A stretch of DNA of 64,000 bases from Aureobasidium sp. EXF-3400 (lineage: Eukaryota; Ascomycota; Dothideomycetes; Dothideales; Saccotheciaceae): assembly GCA_024195585.1 (NCBI GenBank), contig SWBL01000194.1, positions 1 to 64,000 of the forward strand. Reading direction: 5' to 3'. Below, in pieces: positions 44,791 through 57,597 of this stretch. The stretch's first letter is position 1. Each line of letters opens with the position of its first letter. The translations under genes were made by a program, and so were the position numbers. The notes beneath the pieces are model-generated. The model had not been told where the DNA came from. It searched no databases and saw nothing but the letters and a program-made list of their open reading frames with translations.

Positions 44791-47661
44791 CTAGATCAAG
44801 CTCTGGTATTTATCCAATCCACTACTTTGGTTTGTCTTCTGCTGCTGCTGCTGTTGCTGTTGTAATGTCTGTTGTTGCAATGCTTGTCTCTGCTGCGTCT
44901 GTTGCGGCTGCATTGCAGGCATCGAAAACGCAGAATACGCATTCGGCGTTACTGGAGTCTGTGTCGTGAAACTCGGCGGCGGGGGTATAGTAAAGGAAGA
45001 TGTGCGTTGGGTGGGTGGAGGAAGAATACCACTGTTGGTTGGTCTTTGCTGTTGTGATGACCATGTTGATGTGTTTGGTGAGGTGGTTGCTGCGGACCAA
45101 TTTATGGAAGATGAGGTGTTGCTTGTGGAAGGGTTGAGGGGTGGTGATGTGAAGCTGGAGCTGGAGGGTTGTCGAGCAGAAGGCTGTAGAGGTGCATTGA
45201 ACGGCGATGCGGGTGTAAGTGCGGCAAAAGAACCATTGAGGTCCGGCGTTACTGTTCTCTGGGTGGCTGCGGATTGCAGAGGGTTCAAGCGAGAAGGCTG
45301 TGCCGGTGCCGGATTTGCCCAGGACGAGAAGTCCGAGTTCCGGGATGCAGTAGTTGATGGCTGTGTTGATGCGGGTTTGGCAGCAGGCGGACCCCAATCA
45401 TTCATGATGTCCGGAGTAGCGGTCGCTTTCCTTCCACTGACCAAGCTTGCGAAGTCCACTTCACCTCCGTTAGTGGTCGAGCTTGACTGGAAAGCAGTTG
45501 GTTGCCTCGCTCCCGATCTCGCCGAGCCAGTTCCGTTGCTTGAGCCTAGCTCTTGGAGTTTACGAGTATGTTCCCTTTCGATGCGGGAAGATAGGGACTT
45601 GATCAAAGTCATGAAAGCCTGGAACTGTTCAAGATCAAGAAGAGGTCCGAGACTGAAGCTCCAAAGGATAGGAAGCGCTTCGATAGCGAGAAATTCGGAG
45701 TCTACAACCTGGCCTATCTGTCTGAACACCTTGAGGGCAGCCATCTGCTCTGGTCAGCTACAATATCATTGTACTTGTCTTCGAAAAGACTCACCATAAC
45801 ACCGGGTTCTTTGGTTTTGATCCCCTTCATTAGAGGTACGACTTTCTCCTGAATGGTAAACTTGTCAAGCACTTGGCTGCTACTTAGTTTGGAAGAGTCA
45901 CGAGAGATTGAAACACCATCAAGACCATCACTGATAGAGTCCTCGTCAGCAGTACCACCGCACAGCGTGTAGAAGGCTTCAAGACCACGGATCTTGATGC
46001 CGAGCGAATTTGTGTGAGCAAAGACACCAGCAATCACAGGGAATAGCTCATTCTTGATTGTACTGTAGTCAAGAGCAGGAAGAACAGCAGGTAACGTGGA
46101 CAGGGCAGCGTCAACGACAGCATGGGTCTGAGAACCGAGACCCAGAGCGATGAGAGGAAGGATGTCTGCAAGTGTTAGCAGCTAATTAGGTTTTAGACAA
46201 AAACAACACAAAATGCTTACCATCTCTGAACTCCTTGCCTGAGCAATTGTCCGCCACAACTTTCATGTTTTCGAGCACAATCATTAGACCAGCCTCCTTG
46301 GTAGTATCCCGCTCAGCAGGAGTCTTCGCGTTTGTTTGCGTAAGGAAAATATCGCGTAACCTCGGAATTACTTTGTCTGTGAAAGCACGTTTCCCTGACG
46401 GCGAAGCTTTCACAATGGCAAAAACGTTCGAAAGAATTGGAGCCAGCAGATCGCGGTCCTTCATTTCTTCTAGCAAAGCAGGCAAAAGCTTCCTCTCCAA
46501 GACTGATTTGGGGAACTGTGGCATAATCTTCGCAAGACCGCGCATGAACTGAGCCTTCTCGTTGGGGGTCTTGGCCGGTAAGTCATCCAGGAAGCGGATA
46601 GTTGATACGAGAATGTTGTCAAAGTATTGAGCTTGTTGGAACTCCATGGCGTTGAGACGTTGTGCAGGACGTCGAGTGATCAGACGTGGTAGTAGTTCGG
46701 ATGAGAGATTTTTGGGTAGCGGCACAGAGGACAAAAAGTTGTTGGTCTGGTTGGGTACGGAGGAGGACGAGGAAAAGGTGCGTTTGTAGGCCGAAAGACT
46801 TTCATGTGTCTCTATGGGACTACGATGCGGAGAGTTGTAAAGAGCGATGATTAGAAGACCTAAGGAAAACATATCGGCCGAAGGATTGATGTTGTTGTCA
46901 AGCACAAAATCGGGAGAGGTGTAGTCAAGACTGAGCTGGACAGAAGGTGGAAGTCGAGGGTCATGATTCAAGACTTCAGACAGCGACAGAGATGGTGACG
47001 AGACAGAGTCGGAGAAGGGTGTAGAGAAGGCCAGACCCGAGATCTTCCAGTCTGACTTTGCGTTGACAAAGATGGCGTCTGGGGTCAAGTTGGCGTGAAC
47101 CAGCTTAGCGCTTTGATGTAGGAAGTCCAGGCCTTTTGCGATCTGCAAGAGACCTTTCTGTATCTCCAGCTCGTCTAGTTCGAGTTCGCGAATCTCATCT
47201 TGACCGTCATTCCCTCGGACAACATAACGGCTACCTCGTGCAGCACCTCGTCCAGATCTTTCTTGGTCGTCCTTTTCGGCCAGCAAAGCAGCAAGAGAAA
47301 CCGTGACATGTTCTGTCGCAAACATGAGACCACCGTTACGCGTCTCCTCGATGGGTTCAGCCAGCTCCAAGACACTGGGATGTCTCAGACGGGCCAAAGA
47401 GCTCGCTTCCTTCTTCAGACGGTCAATAACCTCCTCTTGAGCTCGTTTTATAGACGACGAGCTTCCGCGACCTCCTCCTAGAGAACTGGCTGATGGTTCG
47501 AGAGACTTTTTGTCAAATACAAAGACCGAGGCAGCCTTGCCAGTCGACTTCTTTTTGGCGTCGAAGATCTTCCATGGTCCAGAGGTCGAGCTGGGTTGGG
47601 GAGCGATGGTGTAGTTGGACCCAATGTTGGAAGTAAACGACTTGAGCGCTGACGAAAACAT
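44791..47661 (-). CDS. SCY1: SCY1-like pseudokinase (SCYL2 type)
   Basis: 921 residues. Exons on the minus strand are 47661-46221, 46165-45795 and 45744-44791; introns of 55 and 50 nt. A kinase-like domain (about 30-345) is followed by HEAT repeats (about 370-660) and a long Ser/Pro/Asn tail ending with a poly-Gln run and a GLDKYQSLI terminus. Catalytic motifs are lost: HRD is HAN in KLVHANLTPDAIF, and DFG is SGL in WKISGLAFS. This marks a pseudokinase. SCYL proteins act in Golgi-endosome and clathrin-coated-vesicle traffic. NPF-like and FxxW-type short motifs in the tail fit clathrin-adaptor contact (inference). Confidence 0.93.
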
Positions 47662-48033
47662 GGTGACTGGTGATATTAGAGCTCAGGGGTCCATAAGGGG
47701 ACAAACAGAGGAGGCGGAGGAAGCCTTGAATACAGCGGCGATGAGGGTCGAGAAGGAAAGAGCTAACAGCTCACCAGCGACTTGAGGCAGGAGCGCAATT
47801 GCGATATACGATGACAATACGGACATGCGAGCCACCTATTCCAGGGTCCGAGATGGCCCAAGCGCTGTATAAGATCCAGAATAAGCACAACTCCGATGAC
47901 GGCCGTCTCGAAGGCCTCTGGCTTTCCCGCGTCTTGCCCGCATGCCGTCAGTACCGGCAAGATAATCTTGACTCATTGCGATTGTGTTTATATCGCTCTT
48001 GCCAATTGTCCCTCGTTCCTTCCTCATATCAAC
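47662..48033. promoter_or_regulatory. Divergent promoter, SCY1 and BCAT
   Basis: 372 bp separate the start codons of SCY1 (minus) and the aminotransferase (plus). No further gene. Confidence 0.55.
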
Positions 48034-49316
48034 ATGTTGTCTTCTTGTGGTTTCCGATCAGCACGGGCGGCGTCCCGCTCCTTGCGCCTCGTCAATGCCT
48101 CCCAATCGCGCTGCTATGCCATCGCTGCACACGACGTCTCAGATCCCAAATTGACCACAATCGACACTTCCAAGTTGACCATCACCAAGACGACCACTCC
48201 TAAGGAATTGATCCCCAACGATGAATTGGTCTTCGGCAAGCACTTCACCGACCACATGCTGTCTCTCGAATGGACAGCAACCGACGGCTGGCAGGCTCCA
48301 CGTATCACTCCCTACCAGAACCTCTCGCTCGACCCGGCCACTTGTGTCTTCCACTACGCCTTTGAGTGTTTCGAGGGCATGAAGGCCTACAAGGACGACA
48401 AGGGCAACGTTCGTCTCTTCCGTCCCGACAAGAACATGGCCCGCTTGAACAGATCCTCTGCCCGCATTGCTCTGCCCAAATTCGACTCCAAGGCCATGAT
48501 CGATCTGGTCGCCAAGTTTGTCAAGACTGATGAGCGCTTCATCCCTGCGTGAGTTCTCCTGGTCTTGCTATATACATTCTCCTCTGACTCGTTGTCTCCA
48601 GTGCTCGCGGCTACTCGCTCTACCTCCGTCCTACCATGATCGGCACTCAGCGTACTCTCGGCGTCGGTCCACCTGGCTCTGCCCTCCTCTACACCATCGC
48701 CTCTCCTGTCGGTCCCTACTACCCTACTGGCTTCAAGGCTGTCTCGTTAGAAGCAACCACATATGCTGTTCGTGCATGGCCCGGTGGTGTCGGCAACAGC
48801 AAGCTCGGTGCAAACTACGCTCCTTGCATTGTTCCTCAGATGCAAGCTGCTTCTCGTGGTTTCCACCAAAACTTGTGGCTGTTCGAGGAGGGTGGTGAGG
48901 AATGGGTCACCGAGGTCGGAACCATGAACCTGTTTGCTGCCATCATCAACAAGGACGGAAAGAAGGAATTGATGACTGCTCCCTTGGATGGAACCATCCT
49001 CGAGGGTGTCACTCGTGATTCTATCCTCGAGCTTGCCCGTGAACGACTCGTTCCCGAAGGCTGGGAAGTCAACGAGCGTAGATTCTCTGTCAGAGAACTG
49101 GCCGAGGCCGACAAGGAAGGTCGCATGCTCGAGGTCTTTGGTGCTGGTACTGCTGCCGTCGTCAGCCCTGTTCGCAACATTGGCTGGAGAGACTCGATGA
49201 TCAACTGCGGTCTGGAGGCTGATAAGGAGGCCGGACCCATCGCCCAGCGCATGAAGGACTGGATCGAGGGTATTCAGTACGGCGACGAGACCCACCCCTG
49301 GAGCTTCAAGATCTAG
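48034..49316 (+). CDS. BAT1: Mitochondrial branched-chain amino-acid aminotransferase
   Basis: 409 residues, exons 48034-48548 and 48602-49316 (53-nt intron, GTGAGT..CCAG). It transfers the amino group between Leu, Ile or Val and 2-oxoglutarate using PLP (EC 2.6.1.42), the last step of synthesis and first of breakdown. The N-terminus [19 protein letters not shown] is a basic, Ser-rich mitochondrial presequence. Family blocks are present: [50 protein letters not shown] (containing the PLP-binding Lys by family knowledge), EVGTMNLF and GTAAVVSP. Presequence and family indicate the mitochondrial rather than the cytosolic isozyme. Confidence 0.96.
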
Positions 49317-49981
49317 ACCATGGACACCAACATCGGCTGATGAGCTGGATCGTAATTCCATGACCTGAGACTAGGATGCGAGGAGAAGCAAAAGCTAGCA
49401 GACTCCGAACACACGCAGCGCCAACTTCGAGGCAAGGCGGGCACGTCACATCCGATGGACAACTTTGTCGCCTCCAAAGACTTCTGCTCCGCCCCCACGA
49501 GAGCGAGACGGGGTCCACTTGTCGAGCCTCTAGGCACTCGACCCCAGCGTCTGCTTGTTCATACCGGAAAGCGTGTCACTACCTTACGAGGTCTGTTCAA
49601 TTATCTGTTCATAGGTTTCCTGCTGCCCATTCCAATAGAATGTCTCTGCATTTCTTTACAATTCTTCCACATCATTCCTTGCCCCTGAATCATTCATGTC
49701 TGTCTCCCAATCACGAAAGAGATGAATAAGAAAAGCCGTGATTAGCCTGTGAAAATCAACTTTGTTATTGGCGTTGCTGGGCCGGAGTATTGATGCCGAT
49801 GCCCTACCTCATTGTCGTTATTGGTTCAGAGTGACAATGGAAGTCGCTTATTTTTTTTGTGAGCGCGTCTTCACTTTGTCCATTGCCTTGCAGTGTTACC
49901 ACGAGCCAATACCGAGAAAGTTCAAACATTCTCCGCCCCACCTGGTATACCAACTCTGGGTGCAGCTCGTCTCGGCGCATC
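49317..49981. other. Intergenic, BCAT to BTB gene
   Basis: No gene seen. Confidence 0.6.
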
Positions 49982-51633
49982 ATGTCTCACCAAGTCTACC
50001 ACGCAATGCGCCACTCACAGTCTTCTTTCGAGACCGGCCCTGGTTCCGACTACGACTCCTCGGACGATCAGTCAATCGCTGACTCCTTTCTTGTCGGCAT
50101 GGCATTGCTCGAAGCTGACCAGGATGATTCCCACGAAGAAGGAGACTTTGACCAGCAGCGCTCCTCGCAACTCAGTGTAAGTCAGCATCATGGCAATTGG
50201 TGATGCGCAGAAGACTGACAAAGGCGCGAAAGAACCTGCCCATTCTCTACAACCTTGGCAATGTCGTGACTTCTGACATTGTTGTCCGCTTTGGCGGTGG
50301 TCGTTATGAGTTCCTCTCTGAGAAGGCCATCCTCAGCGCAAAGTCTGGCTACTTCAAGCGCGCATTCTCAAGCAAGTTCCCTGTACGTGCTTGATATCTC
50401 ATCGTGACTTACTGTTCTCGCTCGCTTTAGTGTTTCTTCTCCTGCATGATCTCATTCCCACCAAGGCATAGCTAACGCAAAGGATGTACAGGTTGCAACC
50501 TCCGATGTGATCGACTTGGGTGATGAGGACAACACCAAGCATATCTACGCTATGCTCTCCTTCATCCATGGAAATACATACCGCAAGATCCATCAGCGCA
50601 ACACTTTAGGCCGCAACCTGGACTTCCACATCGATCTCTACCTTATTGGCGAACAGTTCGACATCCGCTCTCTTCGTCTGGCAACAGCTGATGCATTCTT
50701 CCATGAGGCAATCTTCCTTTCCGACACGCACTACTTTCCCAGGGCCGTTCAGAGAATTCTCGGAGCTGATGCCCCCGTCTTTGCTGATCAGTTCCTCGTC
50801 GAAGTCACCACCAAGGTCTGCATCGAGCAGATCGAGAGACTCGTCAAGAACAAGCACTTTACGGACATGGCCTATGCTGGTGAACTTATCGACGAGGAAA
50901 TGATGATCAAGTTGTTCTTCGATCTGGCGCAGCGCGTCAGGGACATATCTGGACTGGACGTGTGGAGATCAAAGGAAGACCGTCTCCTCATGGCTCAGAA
51001 GGAGATGCTGGCTGCCGAGGCCGCCATGGGTCCCGGTCCTTGGGACAGATCGCTTGCTGGACAGATCATGTCTGCCAGAGCTCAGAACGCTGCCCACTCT
51101 GCTCTGACCAATGCTGCTCTGCTCGTCCCTCAGCCTACCTGGGCTCCACCTCCTGCCCTATTGGCTTCGCAGCCTCCCCCTGCCGCCTTGACCTCCAATC
51201 CTCCCCCTCCTGTGAGTCGCCCAGCTGGTACTCCTCCCAAGTTCAGTCTTGTCAAAATGTGGGTACATCTCTGCTTTTCGTGAACGATATGCTGATCTTG
51301 TCACAGCCTTCGCACTCAAGCTTCCCTGCTCAAGAAGGAACTGTGTTCTCGCTTCCGCATGACCAGATCTGCTTGAGGTGCCTGGACAGGGTGGTCTGGA
51401 GAGGTCTACTGGTGGCTGCGGTATGCTGTCCTGACACTCCTACTTACGAGCTCTGGTCCAAGCGATACTGGCTCATGCACAGATTCATCGAAAAAATGAA
51501 AAGACCCCTGTGTGAGCATCCAGCTCTTCGAGTTCGTCGTCTGTTCTCGCCTGAGGAAGGAGCTCTGGTGCTCGAGAAATTGCAAAAGTTTTTTGGAGCT
51601 TCGAGTCCGATTATCAATGAGGAATGGTGGTGA
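49982..51633 (+). CDS. BTB/POZ-domain protein, second locus
   Basis: About 480 residues in four exons: 49982-50176, about 50233-50382, about 50492-51262 and 51307-51633. Two acceptors are ambiguous but frame-neutral: exon 2 could start at 50224, and exon 3 at 50483. An acidic Asp/Ser-rich N-terminus precedes the BTB fold: NLGNVVTSDIVVRFGGGRY, FLSEKAILSAKSGYFKRAF and VIDLGDEDNTKHIYAMLSF (about 70-160). Helical BACK-like sequence follows (FDIRSLRLATADAFF), then a Pro/Ala-rich linker, then a C-terminal module with CLRCLDRV, as in other fungal BTB proteins. Function is unknown; adaptor for ubiquitin ligase or transcription partner is possible. It is not a close copy of the 24-kb BTB gene. Confidence 0.8.
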
Positions 51634-51885
51634 GGAGAAGAGCCCGCTAGAAAACCCTCGCGAAGTCAAGAAGTTGTCAGAGAAGGGGAAGCGATCAACA
51701 CTTTGCGAGTAGCATATAATTAATCACGTTTTCTCGTTTTCAAACTATTCATGACCCACTGTACCAAGTCATTCTATGTTCCTCTTGATCTTTTGCCCAT
51801 CAAAACGAACATGTGTGCGTATCCTTCTCCCCTTTCGACAAAGTACGCTGACCTTCGAACGGCATGCGCATCGATGCCTCTCTTC

Positions 51886-52707
51886 TCAAGAAGAGACGCT
51901 GTCCGCCATATCCCATCCGTTCTGCCAAGATTTAACTAGCCTGTCTACTGCTCCTTGACATGGTTCTTTCTCATACACAGACAAATCCGGCCAACCATAC
52001 ATTTGATAAGTTCGGCGGACCAAGTAGGCCAAAACTCCCGGCTCGCTTTGAATATTGTCCTGATCGTTATCACACCACCATAGGACGTCGTCTTCGTCTA
52101 TAGGTACGCTCTTGAGCAGTCTGAATTCATTTTTCAATATCTCAAAGAAATCAGCAATGGCCCATGCTGGATGATCCCGCCATTCGTGTTCAGATTCTGG
52201 AGTACAGATCTCCAAAAGCTCTTTATCAAGAAACGGTTCTTTTATAGGACCGTCTTTGAAGTCGGGAGGATCTAGCCAGTATATAATACCAAACTGTGTG
52301 TCAAGAATACACACAGCATCGTTATCGCCGCCAATCGTAAAGGCAAACGCCGATGATGGTATATTAGGCCAATCCAGTCCCTCTGTAGCAAACCTGAAAT
52401 CTTCAATATCTTTCTGGCTTGATATCGGTCGCTCAAGTATCAAAGGCCATTCAGCAACCTTTATATAGGCTACAAGATAAGACTCGTGACGAAGATAGGG
52501 TAGGCGGCGTGTCAACTCGAATACTTCGTTGTTCTTGCCAAGAAGATGTAGTTTTTCTTTTGTAACTGATGGCCACCAGCCTTCTTCAACCGGAGGGGCT
52601 TCAACAAAATCCTCCGGTAGCTACATTGTCGTCAAAAACTGGTAGTAATCATTGAAGGTGGCAATGGTCGCCTCGCGTGAGTAGCTGATTTGTTCGAGCG
52701 TCGGCAT
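51886..52707 (-). pseudogene. Fungal-specific hypothetical protein interrupted by in-frame TAG
   Basis: From ATG 52707 the minus strand encodes MPTLEQISYSREA.. for 28 codons, then TAG (52623-52621), then continues in the same frame for 244 sense codons to a normal stop at 51886. No GT-AG intron can remove the stop without breaking frame. No in-frame ATG follows until far into the protein (near YQMYGW). The combined frame looks like a widespread fungal hypothetical family in which the N-terminal block continues past this point, with a sense codon in place of the stop. The base after the stop begins CTA, a known read-through context. Options: recent pseudogene, read-through or sequence error. 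No function is known. Confidence 0.72.
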
Positions 52708-53045
52708 GGTAAGAAGGTAGTTGGACGAAGGAAGTCCAAAGTGGTCTCTCTGATGGAGAAGGGGAATGTACTTTTTATGACTCTTTGTGATTGACTTGAC
52801 TCACGCGTTCGTACCTTTATACCCCAGTAGCAGAAATGAGGCCTTTACTTCATTGGACGACAATCTGCTCAAAGCCAGAGAGGTGTGACCGAACTTTGCT
52901 CCCTTCGAACGCAAATCCGCGCACAAGCGGTATTGTCGTGTCACTTTGCTCAAGCACCTCTAGTTCCTCTTTCCTTCCGCTATCGAAATTATATCGACTC
53001 CAGTTTGTAGTCACATCACAATACAGAAAAATGACTGTACATGCT
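52708..53045. other. Intergenic
   Basis: Between the interrupted gene and the AIM6-like gene. No gene seen. Confidence 0.55.
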
Positions 53046-54278
53046 TTATCGTTCGACCCTCGACCAACCCCTCGCTCTGTCTCTGACAACTCCCAAATCG
53101 TCCATGTTCAACACTCCGACATCATGATCTAACAACCATAGCCAGAGTTTATCCTCGACATTCTTCTGTTTAGGCACATCCCAGTACCTCGTCACGAGTC
53201 CTCTAGATCTTGCTTGGTTCAGTTGACTGTCCATAGCATCCATAAACTGCTGATTATCACTATTGGCAAGGATCGCCGCTTCCTGCTCAGGTCCAGTTGG
53301 TCCATACTTGGAGTATGAGTCCAGACGAGCACTAGCCAGACGCGTAGATGCATAATACGAATTCGAAGCATTGTACTTGAAGCTCGGCACATCTTGACTC
53401 CAGTCATCGCCAACCGACACCAGACTCTCGAGTTTGGCGTCGAAGAAGATGTCGCGGTGGGAGGTGTTCATGGCGAGGATTGAGGTGAAGGGAGTCTTGC
53501 CGCTTGCCACTATGGTCAAAGGTCGTATTACTCTGGCTGTGCCGTTCCAATAGGTTAAGAAATCGAGATCGCGCAAGGGTTGCAGTTGAGCATCCAACTC
53601 GGCGAAGGTCTCTGGTCCTGACGTCTTGACGTCGATGAGCAAGACGATAGTCTGTCGAGGAGCTCTGTTGAAAACACCCCGCCAGCTTTCTCCAGTGATG
53701 TTTTGGTTCTGTGCTGCAATGATCCTTTGCAATGGATCAAGATACATGGCTCGCAGATTTCTATCTCTGCTTAAACTGCGAGAATTGTGGCCAACAAGAA
53801 GGTCAGATCCCTTGAGGTGAACATCGGCTTCTACACTGATACATCCCGAGCCCAAAGCTTCCCACAAAGGGATGCGTCGCCAGTAATCATTGTGCGAAAG
53901 TACTGGCACCGGAAGAGCAGTCTTGACTAGCGATTGATGCTCTTCGTCCCAGATTTCCGGACTATTCCACTGGACGTCATGAAAAGCATTGTCGAAATCG
54001 TCATTGGCGATGCGTTCTGTGGTCGCTTTTATGTGTCTTATGTACCATGCCTCCAGTATACAGCTAGAAGTTTCAGTGTCAGCATTCCCTGGCTTCAAAG
54101 CCTTTGAGGTTGTTAATATTCATACTTACACAGTCGTCAAGATACACGCCGTTGCCAGAACCAGAATGCGAGCGATAGTTCTGGCTCGTTCCCGACCATG
54201 ATTTTTTGGCTTTCTTGAGCATTTCGCACAGCAAGCATTCTCCAGATCGTCATTTTGAAGAAAAGGCATCGTTTCCAT
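53046..54278 (-). CDS. AIM6: AIM6-like PLC/GDPD-fold protein with N-terminal membrane anchor
   Basis: 388 residues; exons on the minus strand are 54278-54130 and 54063-53046; 66-nt intron GTAAGT..CTAG. An N-terminal Cys-rich basic tail (CCAKCSRKPKNHGRERA) and one hydrophobic helix (ARILVLATACILTTV) precede the ectodomain. The TIM-barrel phosphodiesterase-like domain has the first catalytic-type His in VLSHNDYWRRIPLWEAL, the acidic pair in CISVEADVHL and the second His in LLVGHNSRSLS. This is as in yeast Altered Inheritance of Mitochondria protein 6, whose biochemical role is not established. The end LLDHDVGVLNMDDLG is typical. The first in-frame ATG is 54278; a second at 54269 is possible. 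Confidence 0.88.
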
Positions 54279-54996
54279 ACTAAGGGTGAAAAACAGAAGT
54301 TCAAAATCCAAGAGAAGGGAATCTAGGAGGTCGTATAGCTGCTGCCTAGAGTATGTGCCGCAACGTGCGTAGAGAGTCGGATTTCGAAAGGATGCGGCAC
54401 GTACGCCACTAATTAATCCTTTATGATAGCTGCGATGAGCTCCAAAATTCCCAGTGCTATACTAGCTGAATAGGAAAAATTTAGGCCAGTAGCTGGTTGC
54501 AGCTGACCAGAAACAGTTGGGCTATTGAAATGCAAAATTGCATTTAGAATGTAAGGCTAGCCATTGAATTAGCCTGCAATGGGATTCTCTCTGTGGAAAC
54601 CACATTCTTCTTGAGAGTATCATGCACTTCTACAGCTACACTGTGACTGTCTTTAGCACACGGGAAGAATGTGTGTAGCTATTGCTCCTACAAAGACAGT
54701 AGGATGACACTCAATGTCAATGACAAAGTCAGAAGCAAGGGTCTCGCCAGCATACCAGCCTCACTTATCAGGTGGTATGATTCAGATCCACTCCATAGTT
54801 TCTTTGGAAAAGCTTGAACATAGGCTGTTATCCCACTGCTATCCGCCTTGCTGTGGGGTTTTGATTACGCTTTCTGCGGTGAAAGCTCGCTGTGTACGTG
54901 TCTTGGTCTCGTGAATATGACAGTCGTACTGGAAGATGTCTCGCGAAGTTTGTTCTACCGAGCTAGAAAAGATCGTTACAAGTTCTTTTGGATTCT
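54279..54996. other. Intergenic, AIM6-like to GH78
   Basis: Upstream of the AIM6-like gene and downstream of the rhamnosidase gene. No gene seen. Confidence 0.55.
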
Positions 54997-57597
54997 CTAC
55001 AAATCTAAGCAGAGGACCTTGGGCTGAACGCCACCTTGAATCTGCACGACGGTATTGGCCTTTATTGAGTTCGATAATGCTCTGTTGATGACAAAAGTGC
55101 CAGAAGTGCCGGCCGGTGCATTGACGACTGCATTGATCTTGCCATTCGCCACGCTCCACTGAACTCTCAGCACACCATATGGTGTTGTCACCTGTGCGCT
55201 GGCAGACTTGAGATCGAAGCCAGTGTACGCTGGCGCGATAACCCAAGTCTTGTATCCAAAGGTCACGGGCCTAATACCAGCAATGTACTCAGTAAGGATG
55301 TAAGTTGGCGCACCTCCCCAAGGATGCGAAAGACTGGTGTAGCGAGAAAGACCAGGTTGCAGATTCGTGTCTACGTATTCCCAAGAAGCGCCGCTGTGTG
55401 TGGTTTTGTTGTTGATCATAGCAGCCCAGAGGTTTTCGAAGAGGTACTTTGCTTCAGCCGTGCGGTTTGATTGTAAGAGCGCGGGAAGAAGGAACCCATT
55501 TGTGTTGGGCGAGATGTTGACCACACCCTCTGAGGAGATATCGGTTGTATCTTTGTAACCAGGAGAGAGCTTTAGAGCAGTTAAAGCATTGATACAGGAA
55601 GTCGCTTGAGAAGCTGTTGCGATACCGGATGTAATGACAAATGCAAGCCCTTGGATGGAGAGCTTGGTCGCATTTTGAGGATTGTCACTAAAGTGACCTA
55701 GACTGGGTTGCCAGAACTTGGACTGAATGGTCGAAGTCAAGTTTCTGGCAACTGCAGACCAAGCTTGGGCTGAACTGTTATCTCCAACAGCGATAGCAAC
55801 CTCAGCCAATTCTTTGAAAGCTTGAACAGAAGCAGCATTGACTGCAAGACCAGCACCATCACCGAAGAAAGCATAACCCACAGTCACAATGCCTGTGGAA
55901 TTGTCGATTTTTCCGATGAGGTATTGTGCTGCAAGTTTCCATTGCTCCCAATTCTTCTTGGCAAAGTCAACGTCATTGCTGTAACGCATATGAGACCCAA
56001 AAGCAAGGAGACCGAGGATGTGGTAATCCTCGAGGAAGTAATAGTAGCCGTCAGCCTCTGAGAAGCTAGCAAAGATCAGAGTCGCAGATCCAGGATAACC
56101 AATAGGTGTGTTGAGTGGAAGCTGACCGGATGGTAACTGCCAATCTAAGAAAGTCTGAAGAGTGCCTGCAGAATAATCCTTGCGGTTTGTTGAGGTACTG
56201 ATTATTGCAGCTGTATGGTAGAAGTCGCCGAGCCATACAAGTCTATCACGTTTGGCGCCGTCCATACAGATGTCAGCCGTGTTCGACTGGACGCCGAACT
56301 CAGGTAGGGCGGTGGATGCGTTGGTCATAGGGTTAGTGTAAATGGTAGTTCCGTTGCTTGAAACAACTTTGACATCTTTGACGTAGCCAGCTTGGTCTTG
56401 CCAACCACCAAAGCCAAAAGAGCCAGTTGTGATATTGGTAGGAGTACCTATGTAATAGTCGTTCAAAGTGACGTTAAGGACCATAACACCATTGACTGAG
56501 ACAGCGAGGTAGTTCCCGTTATACATCGCTGCAGATATAGAGTACCATTTTCCCTCTTTGACTTCGAAAGGAACCTTGAAGTTGTCGAGGTAGTATGATG
56601 TAAGCGTGGTCTGATTGACTATATTGAAACCATAGGCCAGGGCAATCGAGTTGGGAGGCAGCAGAGTCCGATTGACGTTGACATACGTAGTGGACTCAGG
56701 ATAGCTGCCCACTAGATTCACTTGAATACCTCCATATCTGGTGCTGACAGGATAAGCCATGGTCCATCCAAGCCCACCTCGTTGGATCTTTGCGGAAAAA
56801 GTAAGGTTGTAGTTTGTGAAACCATTCGCTCTTGTGGTGAGACCAGCGCGCGAACCTCTGATAAACACACCGCTGTCCGAGGTTTCCCAGATGGTTTTGT
56901 ATGCACCCGCTGCGAAACAAGAAGCACCAGCGGCCCTAGCACCAAGTTTCCAGATCTCATCATACAGTGGACTCGATGAAGTGAACTGCCCGGGGAGTCT
57001 GTTGTAATCAAGCTTGTCGACGGTAGCTCTAAATCCAACTTTCGAGAAGGTCACTGAGCCTGACGTGAGCAAGCGTAATGTTTGCCAGCGTTGACCGCCT
57101 TGTGCGAGGTAGGATTCCAATTGACATGCTGAAGTGACCTCAAACGTTTCTACTCTGTAGGTGTTGGTAAGACCTTGACCAAAAGAGAACGGACCATCAG
57201 AGAAAGGCAGATCTATATCTCCGAGGTCTTCAGTATATCTGCGGATGGTCAATCGAGAGTCATCCGAGCTCAGTACTGAAGCACTGACCTTGATTCGACC
57301 TGAACCTTTCCCTGGAAGCTAGAAACTTGAAAGAAGGGATATCCAGCAACCTCGTATCCATAATCCAACGTCGCTACCGGAGTATTCTTGTCGAGTGTGA
57401 AGGTTGTGAAAGGATGTGTTTCGTCGTCGGTAGCATTGCCAAGGGCGATAGAAAATGGGTAGAACTCATTGAGGCTGCTAATGCATAAGTCAATATCTTC
57501 AGGCTGTACACAATCATGCAGATAATGGATACTCAGACAATGGGATAGCCAGAGCTTGCCATGAGAGGCCTGCAAGCAGGGCTATCGTCTTTTGCAT
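54997..57597 (-). CDS. Secreted glycoside hydrolase family 78 (alpha-L-rhamnosidase-like)
   Basis: 831 residues; exons on the minus strand are 57597-57533, 57477-57289 and 57238-54997. Introns are 55 nt (GTATCC..TTAG) and 50 nt (GTCAGT..GCAG). The second is needed because the frame closes 15 codons into it, and the join restores VQVESRYTEDLGD. A signal peptide (MQKTIALLAGLSWQALA) marks secretion. Beta-sandwich domains precede the (alpha/alpha)6 barrel, whose general-acid motif is DGAKRDRLVWLGDFYHT; later motifs are GDGAGLAVNAASVQAF and SGASWEYVDT. Many N-x-S/T sites are present. GH78 enzymes release rhamnose from pectin or flavonoid glycosides. Activity is inferred, and fungal members of this subgroup are often untested. 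Confidence 0.9.
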
